Source: Cloacimonetes bacterium UBA6081 (GTDB lineage Bacteria > Cloacimonadota > Cloacimonadia > Cloacimonadales > Cloacimonadaceae). From it: a stretch of 12,978 bases of DNA. The DNA lies in contig DIXL01000100.1 of the NCBI GenBank assembly GCA_002428685.1, positions 2,240 to 15,217 of the forward strand, in the 5' to 3' direction. Positions within the stretch are counted from its first letter, which is position 1. Every line of letters starts with the position of its first letter. This document shows positions 6,979 to 12,978 of the stretch, piece after piece. Made by a program: the position numbers and the translations under genes. Under the pieces are notes generated by a model that was not told the origin of the DNA, searched no databases, and was given only the letters and a program-made list of their open reading frames with translations.

Positions 6979-9900
6979 ATGAAAGATACAAGACGTGAAA
7001 TCCGCCCGAACGAGTATGATGCTGTGCGCATCAGGATTGCCTCTCCCGAAACAATTATGACAGAATGGTCGCATGGTGAGGTAACCAAACCGGATACATT
7101 GAACTATCGCACCTTGAAACCAGAAAAAGATGGTCTTTTTTGCGAACGCATCTTTGGCCCGGAAAGGGACTACGAATGCGCTTGCGGTAAATATAAAAAG
7201 AAACGGTTTCAAGGCACAGTATGCGATCGCTGTAATGTGCTGGTAACCACCTCCAGAGTCCGCAGAACCCGCATGGGTCATATTGACCTGGCTGTCCCCA
7301 TTGCCCATATCTGGTTTGTGAAAAGTGCTCCCAGCAAAATAGGAACTATCTTGGATATGACTGTGAAAGACCTGGAGCGTGTACTTTATTACGAATCATT
7401 TATTGTTATTGATCCGGGCGATAGCCCCTACGAAAAGATGGAACTGCTGGAAGTGGATGAATACTACGAGATAAAAGATAAGGTGGGGGATAATTTCCTT
7501 GCTCTTATGGGTGCTGAGGCTATCAAAGAACTGCTGGCTCGCATCAATTTAAAAAACGATGCTTTGGACTTGCGGACCCGCCTCAAATTTGAAGAATCAG
7601 CCCTGCGTAAGCAGAAACTGATTAACAAATTAAAAATCGTGGACGCATTTATAAAAAGTGGCAACAAGCCCGAATACATGATTCTGGAAGCTTTACCAGT
7701 TTTACCACCTACCCTTAGACCCTTGGTTCCCTTGGAAGGTGGACGCTTTGCCACAGCAGACTTTAACGATCTTTACCGGAGGGTCATCACCCGTAATAAC
7801 CGCTTGAAGGGGTTATTGGAAATCCGCGCCCCTGAAGTGATTCTTCGCAATGAAAAACGTATGTTGCAGGAAGCTGTGGATGCTCTGATAGACAACAGCC
7901 GCAAAGCACGTCCAGTGCGTGGACGTGGAAACCGCCCCCTCAAATCGCTTACCGATCAATTGAAGGGTAAGCAGGGACGCTTTCGTCAAAACCTATTGGG
8001 TAAACGTGTTGATTATTCGGGACGTAGCGTTATTACGGTTGGTCCCGAGCTTAAGCTTTATCAATGTGGTTTGCCCAAAGAAATGGCTGTGGAGCTGTTC
8101 AAGCCCTATTTAATAGAAAAACTGCAAAAAATGGGCGAAGTGGACAAGGTTAAAAACGCCAAAAAACTCATTGAAAAGAAACAACCGGAAATTTGGTCGA
8201 TACTGGAAGAGGTGATAAAAGACTATCCTGTTCTATTAAACCGTGCGCCAACTCTGCACCGGCTTGGTATTCAGGCTTTTATGCCGGTTTTAACGGATAA
8301 CAAGGCAATTCAGCTTCACCCCATGGTTTGCGTTCCTTTTAATGCAGACTTTGACGGTGATCAGATGGGTGTGTATGTTCCGCTTTCTTTGGAAGCACAG
8401 ATAGAAGCACGCGTGCTGATGTTATCAACCCGTAATTTATTGCTGCCTGCCAATGGAAGGCTGGCCATGGCTGCCAATCAGGATATTGTTCTGGGATGCT
8501 ATTACCTTACCATGGAAGAAGCTCCGGCTGCTACAGATACAAATACTCTGCGTCACTTTTATGGCGCAGACGAAGTAATTGCCGCTTACGAAGCCGAAGA
8601 GCAGTTCTGCAGCGTTAAGGGAGAAAAAGTTATTGAGCGTAGCCTGGATTTGCACACTTGGATAAGAGTAAAAATCGGCTCCGAAATAATTACCTCCACT
8701 GTAGGACGTGTGATTTTCAACCAGATTATTCCACCGGAAGTGGGATTCCAGAATATCACCTATGACAAAGGCAAGCTGAATGATCTTGCCATGCTGTGTT
8801 TTGATGCAGTAGGCCAGTGGCGCACCGCGGAAGTTCTGGACAACCTGAAAGACCTTGGTTTCCGCTATGCCACGCGCGCAGGCGTTACTTTTAGCTTTGG
8901 AGATATTGTGGTTCCCAATCGTAAGGCGGAAATTATAGCCCAAAGCGAAGAAGAAGTAAAGAAGATCACCGATCTTCACCAGAAAGGTGGAATCACCGAA
9001 AACGAGCGCTTTGGCCGTGTAGTTGATCAATGGAAGAAAACCACTGTGCGCGTTACCGATGAGATGATGGACGAGCTTTCACAGACCCGGCATGGATTGA
9101 ACTCTATCTATATGATGTATAAATCCGGTGCCCGTGGCAGCAAAGACCAAATCAAGCAGCTTGGTGGTATGCGCGGACTTATGGATAAACCTACCAAAAT
9201 AGGTGCAGGTGGTGGTGCAGACGTTATTGAAACCCCCATTAAAAGTAACTTTAAAGAAGGCCTTACCGTGTTGGAATATTTCGTATCCACTCACGGAGCA
9301 CGTAAAGGCTTGGCAGATACGGCTTTAAAAACAGCAGACGCAGGATACCTAACCCGGCGTTTGGTGGATGTGGCACAAAATGCTATCATCACAATCGAAG
9401 ATTGCGGAACGGCACGTGGCGTGCACATGACGGTGCTGAAAGAAGGTAACGAAATAGTGCAAACCCTGGCAGAACGCATTCAGGGACGCACCGTTGTGGA
9501 CGACATTGTAAGCCCGATTACCGGAAAAGTCCTGGTTGTCGCAGGTGATGAAATCTCAAATAAAATGGCCAGAACCCTGCAAAACCATGGGTTGATTTCT
9601 GTGCATGTGCGCAGTGCTCTTACCTGTGAAGCAGATAGAGGCATTTGTGCCAAATGTTACGGACGCAATCTGGCTACCCAAAAACCTGCTACCATGGGTG
9701 ATCCTGTGGGAATTATTGCCGCTCAGAGTATCGGGGAGCCTGGAACTCAGCTAACGCTAAGAACCTTCCACATTGGTGGAGCAGCTTCTACTGCCACAGA
9801 CCTTGCCGAAGTAGTTTCTGGTTATGATGGTTTGGTAAAGTTCGAACGGATGAACACCGTTACCAATCCTGAAAATCAGTTGATTTCGGTTAGCCACTTG

Positions 9901-11457
9901 GGCAGATTGCTGGTTTTGGACCCTGCTGATGAGAGCAAAATCCTGGAAGAATTCAAGGTGGAATATGCTGCCACTGTGCATGTGCAGGATGACCAAAAGG
10001 TTGTCAAGAACACAAAACTACTATCTTGGGATCAGTTTAACAATCCGCTTATTTCCACAGCCAAGGGTGTGTTGCATTACGAAAACTTCATCAAAGACAT
10101 CACCTATAAAGAAGAATATAACGACATCACATTCCAAAGGGAATTTACCATCATCGAATCCAAAGACCGTAAAAAACAACCGCAATTCCGTGTGGTTGGA
10201 GAAGACGGAACAGTCCGCTTGATTCCTTTGCCTACCGGTTTGGTGATTCGTGTGGAAGATGGCAGCTTTGTTCATACCGGCGACATTTTGGGTCAAACTT
10301 CACGTATGACTATCAAACAGCGCGACATCACAGGTGGCTTGCCTCGTGTGCAAGACCTCTTTGAAGCGCGGGTTCCCAAAGACAAAGCCAAGATTTCCGA
10401 TATTGATGGGGTTGTAACCATTGGTGGCTTGAAGAAAACCGGCCGTGATATCTTTGTAACTCCTTCCAACGGGCTTTTTGCCCCCTACGATGGCAAGGTT
10501 ACCATTCTTACGGATGACGATAAGAAGCAGTATATTGTGGTGCTTTCCGAAAAGGCTGTTTATACTGAAAATGATGGCAAGGTTACCATTATCGAGGAAA
10601 ACCGCAAAAAATACGTTCAAGTAGCCAAACGTAACCAAAAACCTCAGCAATACGAAATTCCCAAAGGGATGCAGATTATTGTTAAAGATGATGAATCGGT
10701 AAAAACCGGTGCTCCTCTTTGCGGAAAAATATTCGAAGTGCCTTTCGAACAGGAAAGCATTGTTGTGGCCGGCGACAGCGTAAATATTCATCAGCCAATT
10801 GCCGGACGTAAATACATAATCCCATCCGGAAAGCGCATCATTGTGCACCAGGGAGACTACGTGGAAAGTGGTGATGCCTTGTCCGATGGACCTCTGGATC
10901 CGCATGATATGCTGGTGAAAGGCGTTATTGAAGCCCAGCTTCTTATCCTTAATGAAGTCCAGGAAATTTACCGTAAACAGGGCGTGAAAATAGACGATAA
11001 ACACGTTAGCGTAATTATTCGTCAGATGTTCAAAAAAGTGCGCATTACCGAAAGCGGCAGCACCAGTTTCCTGCAAGGCGATATCGTAGATAAGATTCTG
11101 GTGGAAAAAGAAAATCGCGATGCAATTGAATACGACAAAACTCCTGCGCAGTTTGAACAACTGCTTTTGGGAATTACCAAAACATCGCTCTTGACGGAAA
11201 GCTGGCTTTCGGCAGCATCGTTCCAAGAAACCACAAAAGTGCTTACCAAAGCTGCCATAGAAGGTCGTGTTGACCGCCTGGAAGGCTTGAAGGAAAGCAT
11301 TATTCTTGGACACCGGATTCCTGTGGGAACCGGAACCAAAGCCTATAATGCCATGATCAAACAAGCTGTGGGTTCCGGCAAAACAGTGGCGCAAATCGTA
11401 ACTGAATTTGCCCACCCTGCAGTTTCCGAAGAAAGCGATGATTACCTCGATTTCTAA
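6979..11457 (+). CDS. rpoC: DNA-directed RNA polymerase subunit beta-prime
   Basis: RpoC is the beta-prime subunit carrying the catalytic Mg ions. It has 1492 residues, longer than the roughly 1400 of E. coli. Landmarks are the N-terminal zinc ribbon (Cys67, 69, 82, 85), LLGKRVDYSGRSVI, the catalytic NADFDGDQM with Asp457, 459 and 461, a second zinc site (Cys809, 883, 890, 893), and the bridge-helix/trigger-loop block GIIAAQSIGEPGTQ with Leu927, Arg928 and His931. An SI3-like insert fills about 935-1112. Next come ITGGLPRVQDLFEAR (1117-1131), an expanded jaw with internal repeats (about 1143-1304), and the conserved C-terminal SAASFQETTKVL region. Start is ATG with GGAGAG in the 17-nt spacer after rpoB. 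Three in-frame stops end it (TAA TGA TAA, 11455-11463). Confidence 0.98.
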   Translation: MKDTRREIRPNEYDAVRIRIASPETIMTEWSHGEVTKPDTLNYRTLKPEKDGLFCERIFGPERDYECACGKYKKKRFQGTVCDRCNVLVTTSRVRRTRMGHIDLAVPIAHIWFVKSAPSKIGTILDMTVKDLERVLYYESFIVIDPGDSPYEKMELLEVDEYYEIKDKVGDNFLALMGAEAIKELLARINLKNDALDLRTRLKFEESALRKQKLINKLKIVDAFIKSGNKPEYMILEALPVLPPTLRPLVPLEGGRFATADFNDLYRRVITRNNRLKGLLEIRAPEVILRNEKRMLQEAVDALIDNSRKARPVRGRGNRPLKSLTDQLKGKQGRFRQNLLGKRVDYSGRSVITVGPELKLYQCGLPKEMAVELFKPYLIEKLQKMGEVDKVKNAKKLIEKKQPEIWSILEEVIKDYPVLLNRAPTLHRLGIQAFMPVLTDNKAIQLHPMVCVPFNADFDGDQMGVYVPLSLEAQIEARVLMLSTRNLLLPANGRLAMAANQDIVLGCYYLTMEEAPAATDTNTLRHFYGADEVIAAYEAEEQFCSVKGEKVIERSLDLHTWIRVKIGSEIITSTVGRVIFNQIIPPEVGFQNITYDKGKLNDLAMLCFDAVGQWRTAEVLDNLKDLGFRYATRAGVTFSFGDIVVPNRKAEIIAQSEEEVKKITDLHQKGGITENERFGRVVDQWKKTTVRVTDEMMDELSQTRHGLNSIYMMYKSGARGSKDQIKQLGGMRGLMDKPTKIGAGGGADVIETPIKSNFKEGLTVLEYFVSTHGARKGLADTALKTADAGYLTRRLVDVAQNAIITIEDCGTARGVHMTVLKEGNEIVQTLAERIQGRTVVDDIVSPITGKVLVVAGDEISNKMARTLQNHGLISVHVRSALTCEADRGICAKCYGRNLATQKPATMGDPVGIIAAQSIGEPGTQLTLRTFHIGGAASTATDLAEVVSGYDGLVKFERMNTVTNPENQLISVSHLGRLLVLDPADESKILEEFKVEYAATVHVQDDQKVVKNTKLLSWDQFNNPLISTAKGVLHYENFIKDITYKEEYNDITFQREFTIIESKDRKKQPQFRVVGEDGTVRLIPLPTGLVIRVEDGSFVHTGDILGQTSRMTIKQRDITGGLPRVQDLFEARVPKDKAKISDIDGVVTIGGLKKTGRDIFVTPSNGLFAPYDGKVTILTDDDKKQYIVVLSEKAVYTENDGKVTIIEENRKKYVQVAKRNQKPQQYEIPKGMQIIVKDDESVKTGAPLCGKIFEVPFEQESIVVAGDSVNIHQPIAGRKYIIPSGKRIIVHQGDYVESGDALSDGPLDPHDMLVKGVIEAQLLILNEVQEIYRKQGVKIDDKHVSVIIRQMFKKVRITESGSTSFLQGDIVDKILVEKENRDAIEYDKTPAQFEQLLLGITKTSLLTESWLSAASFQETTKVLTKAAIEGRVDRLEGLKESIILGHRIPVGTGTKAYNAMIKQAVGSGKTVAQIVTEFAHPAVSEESDDYLDF
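10405..10656 (+). repeat. Three in-register 28-codon repeats in the rpoC jaw
   Basis: Within rpoC, units start at residues 1143 (DGVVTI), 1171 (DGKVTIL) and 1199 (DGKVTII), each exactly 28 residues apart. The second and third begin with 18 identical bases (10489-10506 and 10573-10590), and the rest of each unit has diverged. The first unit corresponds to the normal jaw strand pair of E. coli and Bacteroidetes beta-prime. A second-order repeat follows: the block from Tyr1225 (IPKGMQIIV) resembles the ancestral block from Tyr1279 (IPSGKRIIV), a 54-residue offset. Together these account for about 105 extra residues. The repeats are directly visible. The duplication history is inference. Confidence 0.7.
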
Positions 11458-11502
11458 TGATAATATACTAAAACGCAAGAAATAAAGTAAAGGAGAAAAT
11501 CA

Positions 11503-11895
11503 GTGCCAACCATTAACCAACTGATTCGCAAAGGCAGAACCGAAGTTGAAAAGAAAAAGAAAAACAGGGCGCTTATGGAATGTCCGCAAAGGCGCGGAGT
11601 ATGCACTCGTGTTTACACGACTACGCCCAAAAAACCCAACTCGGCTCTCAGAAAAGTAGCACGTGTCCGTCTTGTAAACGGATTTGAAGTAACCGCATAT
11701 ATCCCCGGCGAAGGTCACAACCTGCAGGAACACTCTATTGTGTTAGTCCGTGGTGGTCGTGTAAAAGACCTTCCCGGCGTTCGCTATCACATTGTGCGTG
11801 GAGCACTTGATTCCGCCGGTGTGGAAAAACGCGAAAACTCACGTTCCAAATATGGAACCAAACGTCCCAAAGCCAAAACAGCGGCCAAGAAATAG
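11503..11895 (+). CDS. rpsL: 30S ribosomal protein S12
   Basis: S12 lies at the decoding centre of the 30S subunit and sets translational accuracy. The protein has 130 residues and starts with GTG, preceded by a strong AAAGGAGA site at 11490-11497. The conserved core is intact: CPQRRGVCTRVYTTTPKKPNSALRKV (split here as CPQRRGVC at 27-34 and TTTPKKPNSA at 39-48) and GGRVKDLPGVRYH. Lys43 and Lys88, the classic streptomycin-resistance positions, are the sensitive-type lysines, and Asp89, the usual methylthiolation target of RimO, is present. It follows rpoC by 45 nt. That join of the beta operon to the str operon is seen in several phyla, though often with an L7Ae-type gene between. Confidence 0.98.
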   Translation: MPTINQLIRKGRTEVEKKKKNRALMECPQRRGVCTRVYTTTPKKPNSALRKVARVRLVNGFEVTAYIPGEGHNLQEHSIVLVRGGRVKDLPGVRYHIVRGALDSAGVEKRENSRSKYGTKRPKAKTAAKK

Positions 11896-11909
11896 GGGGG
11901 AGATGACTT

Positions 11910-12380
11910 ATGCCAAGAAAACGTAAAGCCGTCGTCCGGGAAGTGCTTCCGGATCCCAAATATAATGACATCGTCCTCACCAAGTTTATGAATTGCCTGA
12001 TGAAACAAGGCAAAAAGAGCATCGCTGAAAAGATCGTTTATGGTGCCTTTGATATCATCGCTGCCAAAACCAAGCAGGAACCTTTGGATGTGTTCAAATC
12101 CGCTTTGGAAAACGTGCGTCCGCTGGTGAAAGTGGTTTCACGCCGCGTGGGGGGATCGAACTATCAGATTCCTACCGAAGTGAATGAGAAAAACGGCCGG
12201 GCTTTGGCCTTCCGTTGGATCATTAGCTATGCACGCGCCAGAAGCGAAAAAACCATGATCGAAAAACTGGCCGCAGAACTGATGGCAGCTCATAAGAAAG
12301 AAGGCTCTTCCATTAAAAAACGTGAAGATACCCACAAGATGGCCGATGCCAATAAGGCTTTTGCCCATCTCAGATGGTAA
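11910..12380 (+). CDS. rpsG: 30S ribosomal protein S7
   Basis: S7 nucleates assembly of the 30S head and lines the E site and mRNA exit. The 156 residues match the family. The N-terminus MPRKRKAVVREVLPDP, the conserved KFMNCLMKQGKKSIAEKIVYGA helix region (split as KFMNCLMKQGKK and SIAEKIVYGA), VGGSNYQIPTEV, ALAFRWII and the C-terminal DTHKMADANKAFAHLRW are all clear. The start is 14 nt after rpsL with a G-rich GGGGGGAG site. This spacer is too short for the folded rpsL-rpsG intercistronic S7-binding site known in E. coli. In many bacteria fusA follows. Here the operon ends with a terminator instead. Confidence 0.98.
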   Translation: MPRKRKAVVREVLPDPKYNDIVLTKFMNCLMKQGKKSIAEKIVYGAFDIIAAKTKQEPLDVFKSALENVRPLVKVVSRRVGGSNYQIPTEVNEKNGRALAFRWIISYARARSEKTMIEKLAAELMAAHKKEGSSIKKREDTHKMADANKAFAHLRW

Positions 12381-12410
12381 TCCGATCCAATATTACGAAC
12401 AAACTTCAAA

Positions 12411-12439
12411 AAGGCAGGATCTTGTATCCTGCCTTATTT
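12411..12439 (+). terminator. Intrinsic terminator of the operon after rpsG
   Basis: AAGGCAGGAT (12411-12420) pairs perfectly with ATCCTGCCTT (12426-12435) around the loop CTTGT, a 10-bp GC-containing stem. A short T-rich stretch (TTATTT, 12434-12439) follows and A-rich sequence precedes it. It lies 30 nt after the rpsG stop. The T-tract is interrupted by one A, so efficiency may be moderate, but position and shape make it the natural end of the transcript. Confidence 0.8.
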
Positions 12440-12493
12440 ACAGGAAAAGACTGCTGCAGAATAACTTTTTGTCGTTCCCGCGGAGGAGATTGT

Positions 12494-12577
12494 GTGAAAA
12501 CTATATCTCAAAAGCAGGTTGAGTCCCAGCGGGACGACATTCAGATAGTATTATGCGATCCTGAGAAACCTTTATGA
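12494..12577 (+). CDS. Possible 27-residue reading frame with strong ribosome binding site
   Basis: GGAGGAG at 12482-12488 stands 5 nt before a GTG at 12494, an unusually good ribosome binding site for an intergenic stretch. The frame encodes 27 residues (MKTISQKQVESQRDD, then IQIVLCDPEKPL). It runs through palindromic repeat 1 and stops at TGA 12575-12577, on the edge of repeat 2. Overlap with both repeats suggests a gene start cut off by repeat DNA, or a chance frame. No product is recognised. Confidence 0.18.
   Translation: MKTISQKQVESQRDDIQIVLCDPEKPL
12521..12540 (+). repeat. Palindromic repeat, copy 1
   Basis: GAGTCCCAGCGGGACGACAT: the arms GTCCC (12523-12527) and GGGAC (12531-12535) form a 5-bp GC-rich hairpin with a 3-nt loop. 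It shares 17 of 20 positions with copy 2, located 55 bp downstream, and the loop and one flanking base account for the differences. REP-like elements of this style occur dispersed in many bacterial genomes. Dispersal here is inferred from two copies only. Confidence 0.6.
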
Positions 12578-12630
12578 GTCCCTTCGGGACGGCATAAAAT
12601 CTTGTCGATTAAACTGTAGTACTTTCTCAT
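12541..12630 (-). pseudogene. Possible truncated gene start on the minus strand
   Basis: On the minus strand an AAGGAA site is followed after 4 nt (CGTC) by ATG at 12630-12628. The frame gives 29 residues, beginning MRKYYSLIDKI and then reading through palindromic repeat 2 before stopping at 12541-12543. The opening residues are faintly like the start of some group II intron reverse transcriptases, but eleven residues cannot support that. It may be a gene truncated by repeat DNA, or a chance frame. Confidence 0.15.
12576..12595 (+). repeat. Palindromic repeat, copy 2
   Basis: GAGTCCCTTCGGGACGGCAT: arms GTCCC (12578-12582) and GGGAC (12586-12590) with a TTC loop. The flanks GA and CG-CAT are shared with copy 1, so the conserved unit is longer than the hairpin itself. 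Both copies lie in the same orientation. Confidence 0.6.
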
Positions 12631-12643
12631 GACGTTCCTTGTT

Positions 12644-12937
12644 TCATTGTAGCCTTATTGGGCTTGGTTCATTGATGCCGATTGTCCATTCCTCTGGCGA
12701 ATCTGCTCTCCTTAGCATATGGCAATATGGCTGATTCAAGGTATTATCCTTATCCAGAGTACTCAATCTTGTGCGATCGGGATTGAAAGGAAGTTCGTCA
12801 TCCCTGTCAATCTGAGCCTCGAAGCATTTCAGCTTCTTCTTTCGTTTCTCACTTTGCATCGTGTACTTCTTGTCATTTCTGCTATCCTTTGGATTACCTT
12901 CACCCCTTCGCATGACTTGCATCCTTTTGAGATACAA
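12644..12937 (-). CDS. Doubtful small hydrophilic protein on the minus strand
   Basis: A minus-strand frame of 97 codons opens with TTG at 12937. A better start is ATG at 12913, with AAAGG about 10 nt upstream, giving 89 residues. The product is strongly charged, with a Lys/Arg-rich first third (SEKRKKKLK) and an acidic-polar remainder (IDRDDELPFNPDRTR). It has no membrane segment or recognisable motif. Its stop is 13 nt before the short frame beginning at 12630 on the same strand, so the two could be a decayed gene pair. I do not recognise a family and composition alone does not prove coding. Confidence 0.18.
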   Translation of the reverse strand: MYLKRMQVMRRGEGNPKDSRNDKKYTMQSEKRKKKLKCFEAQIDRDDELPFNPDRTRLSTLDKDNTLNQPYCHMLRRADSPEEWTIGINEPSPIRLQ

Positions 12938-12978
12938 ACCCCAATGTTACTATTGTTGTGTCAAACTTGGTATGTCGC

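Larger units (their letters stand above)
12440..12978. other. About 540 bp after the operon with no confident gene
   Basis: This stretch contains two palindromic repeats (12521-12540 and 12576-12595) and several short reading frames with plausible ribosome binding sites on both strands, none recognisable. I see no fusA start, tRNA, rRNA or transposase. The mix of repeat copies and short broken frames suggests a decayed or rearranged intergenic zone, but that is inference. Confidence 0.5.

Noticed and set aside
11442..11469. Possible rpsL promoter with TATACT at 11464-11469
   Set aside because: The -35 (TTACCT) matches only half the consensus and lies inside the rpoC end. Operon read-through explains rpsL expression.
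10300..11478. Long 392-codon minus-strand open frame opposite rpoC
   Set aside because: It lies entirely opposite the conserved rpoC 3' part. Its translation is Phe/Asn-rich low-plausibility sequence with no motif, as expected from the antisense of a codon-biased gene.
12322..12577. Plus-strand frames of 66-67 codons overlapping the rpsG end and the terminator
   Set aside because: They read through the terminator hairpin and overlap rpsG out of frame. Only the short GTG start at 12494 has a ribosome binding site worth keeping as a weak candidate.
1..12978. CRISPR array, insertion sequence, prophage or defence genes
   Set aside because: I found no regularly spaced repeats, transposase, integrase or defence-type motifs. 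Apart from the tail, the window is conserved housekeeping sequence.

Overview
This window is a single, densely packed plus-strand operon of core transcription and translation genes. The order is secE, nusG, rplK, rplA, rplJ, rplL, rpoB, rpoC, rpsL, rpsG. It ends at a clear hairpin terminator and is followed by about 540 bp with no confidently recognised gene. All ten genes look intact and their motifs are conserved. The contents point to a bacterial chromosome. Base composition is moderate, start codons are mixed (ATG, TTG, GTG), and the RNA polymerase subunits carry large inserts: a beta insert where E. coli has SI2/beta-i9, and a beta-prime insert after the trigger loop where E. coli has SI3. 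With the palindromic GTCCC-n3-GGGAC repeats downstream, this suggests a Gram-negative lineage, possibly the Fibrobacteres-Chlorobi-Bacteroidetes side or Cloacimonadota. That placement is inference from memory, not a computed phylogeny.

Layout. Bases 1-68 are the tail of an upstream region with a small perfect hairpin and a reading frame that closes on the secE start. Bases 69-2970 hold secE-nusG-rplKAJL with spacers of only 13-40 nt, so there is no room for separate leader structures of the E. coli L10 type. Bases 2971-3181 are the only long internal gap. This gap holds an attenuator-like A7/T7 hairpin, a short direct repeat, and a 25-codon reading frame ending on the rpoB TTG start. rpoB and rpoC follow (3182-11457). 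The first two str-operon genes, rpsL and rpsG, are joined directly to rpoC (11503-12380). fusA and tuf do not follow in this window.

The genes supply the protein-translocation channel subunit SecE, the elongation factor NusG, the ribosomal stalk and its base (L11, L1, L10, L7/L12), the two large RNA polymerase subunits, and two 30S proteins (S12, S7). The attenuator between rplL and rpoB is the expected point where ribosomal protein output is set higher than polymerase output.

No obviously new mobile or defence system is visible. The most unusual signal is inside rpoC. The jaw region is expanded by about 105 residues and reads as tandem copies of local beta modules: three 28-residue units in exact register, two of them sharing 18 identical bases, and a following module duplicated at a 54-residue offset. 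RpoB also has a natural substitution at a rifampicin-contact position. The tail (12440-12978) has two copies of a palindromic repeat and weak traces of truncated small reading frames.
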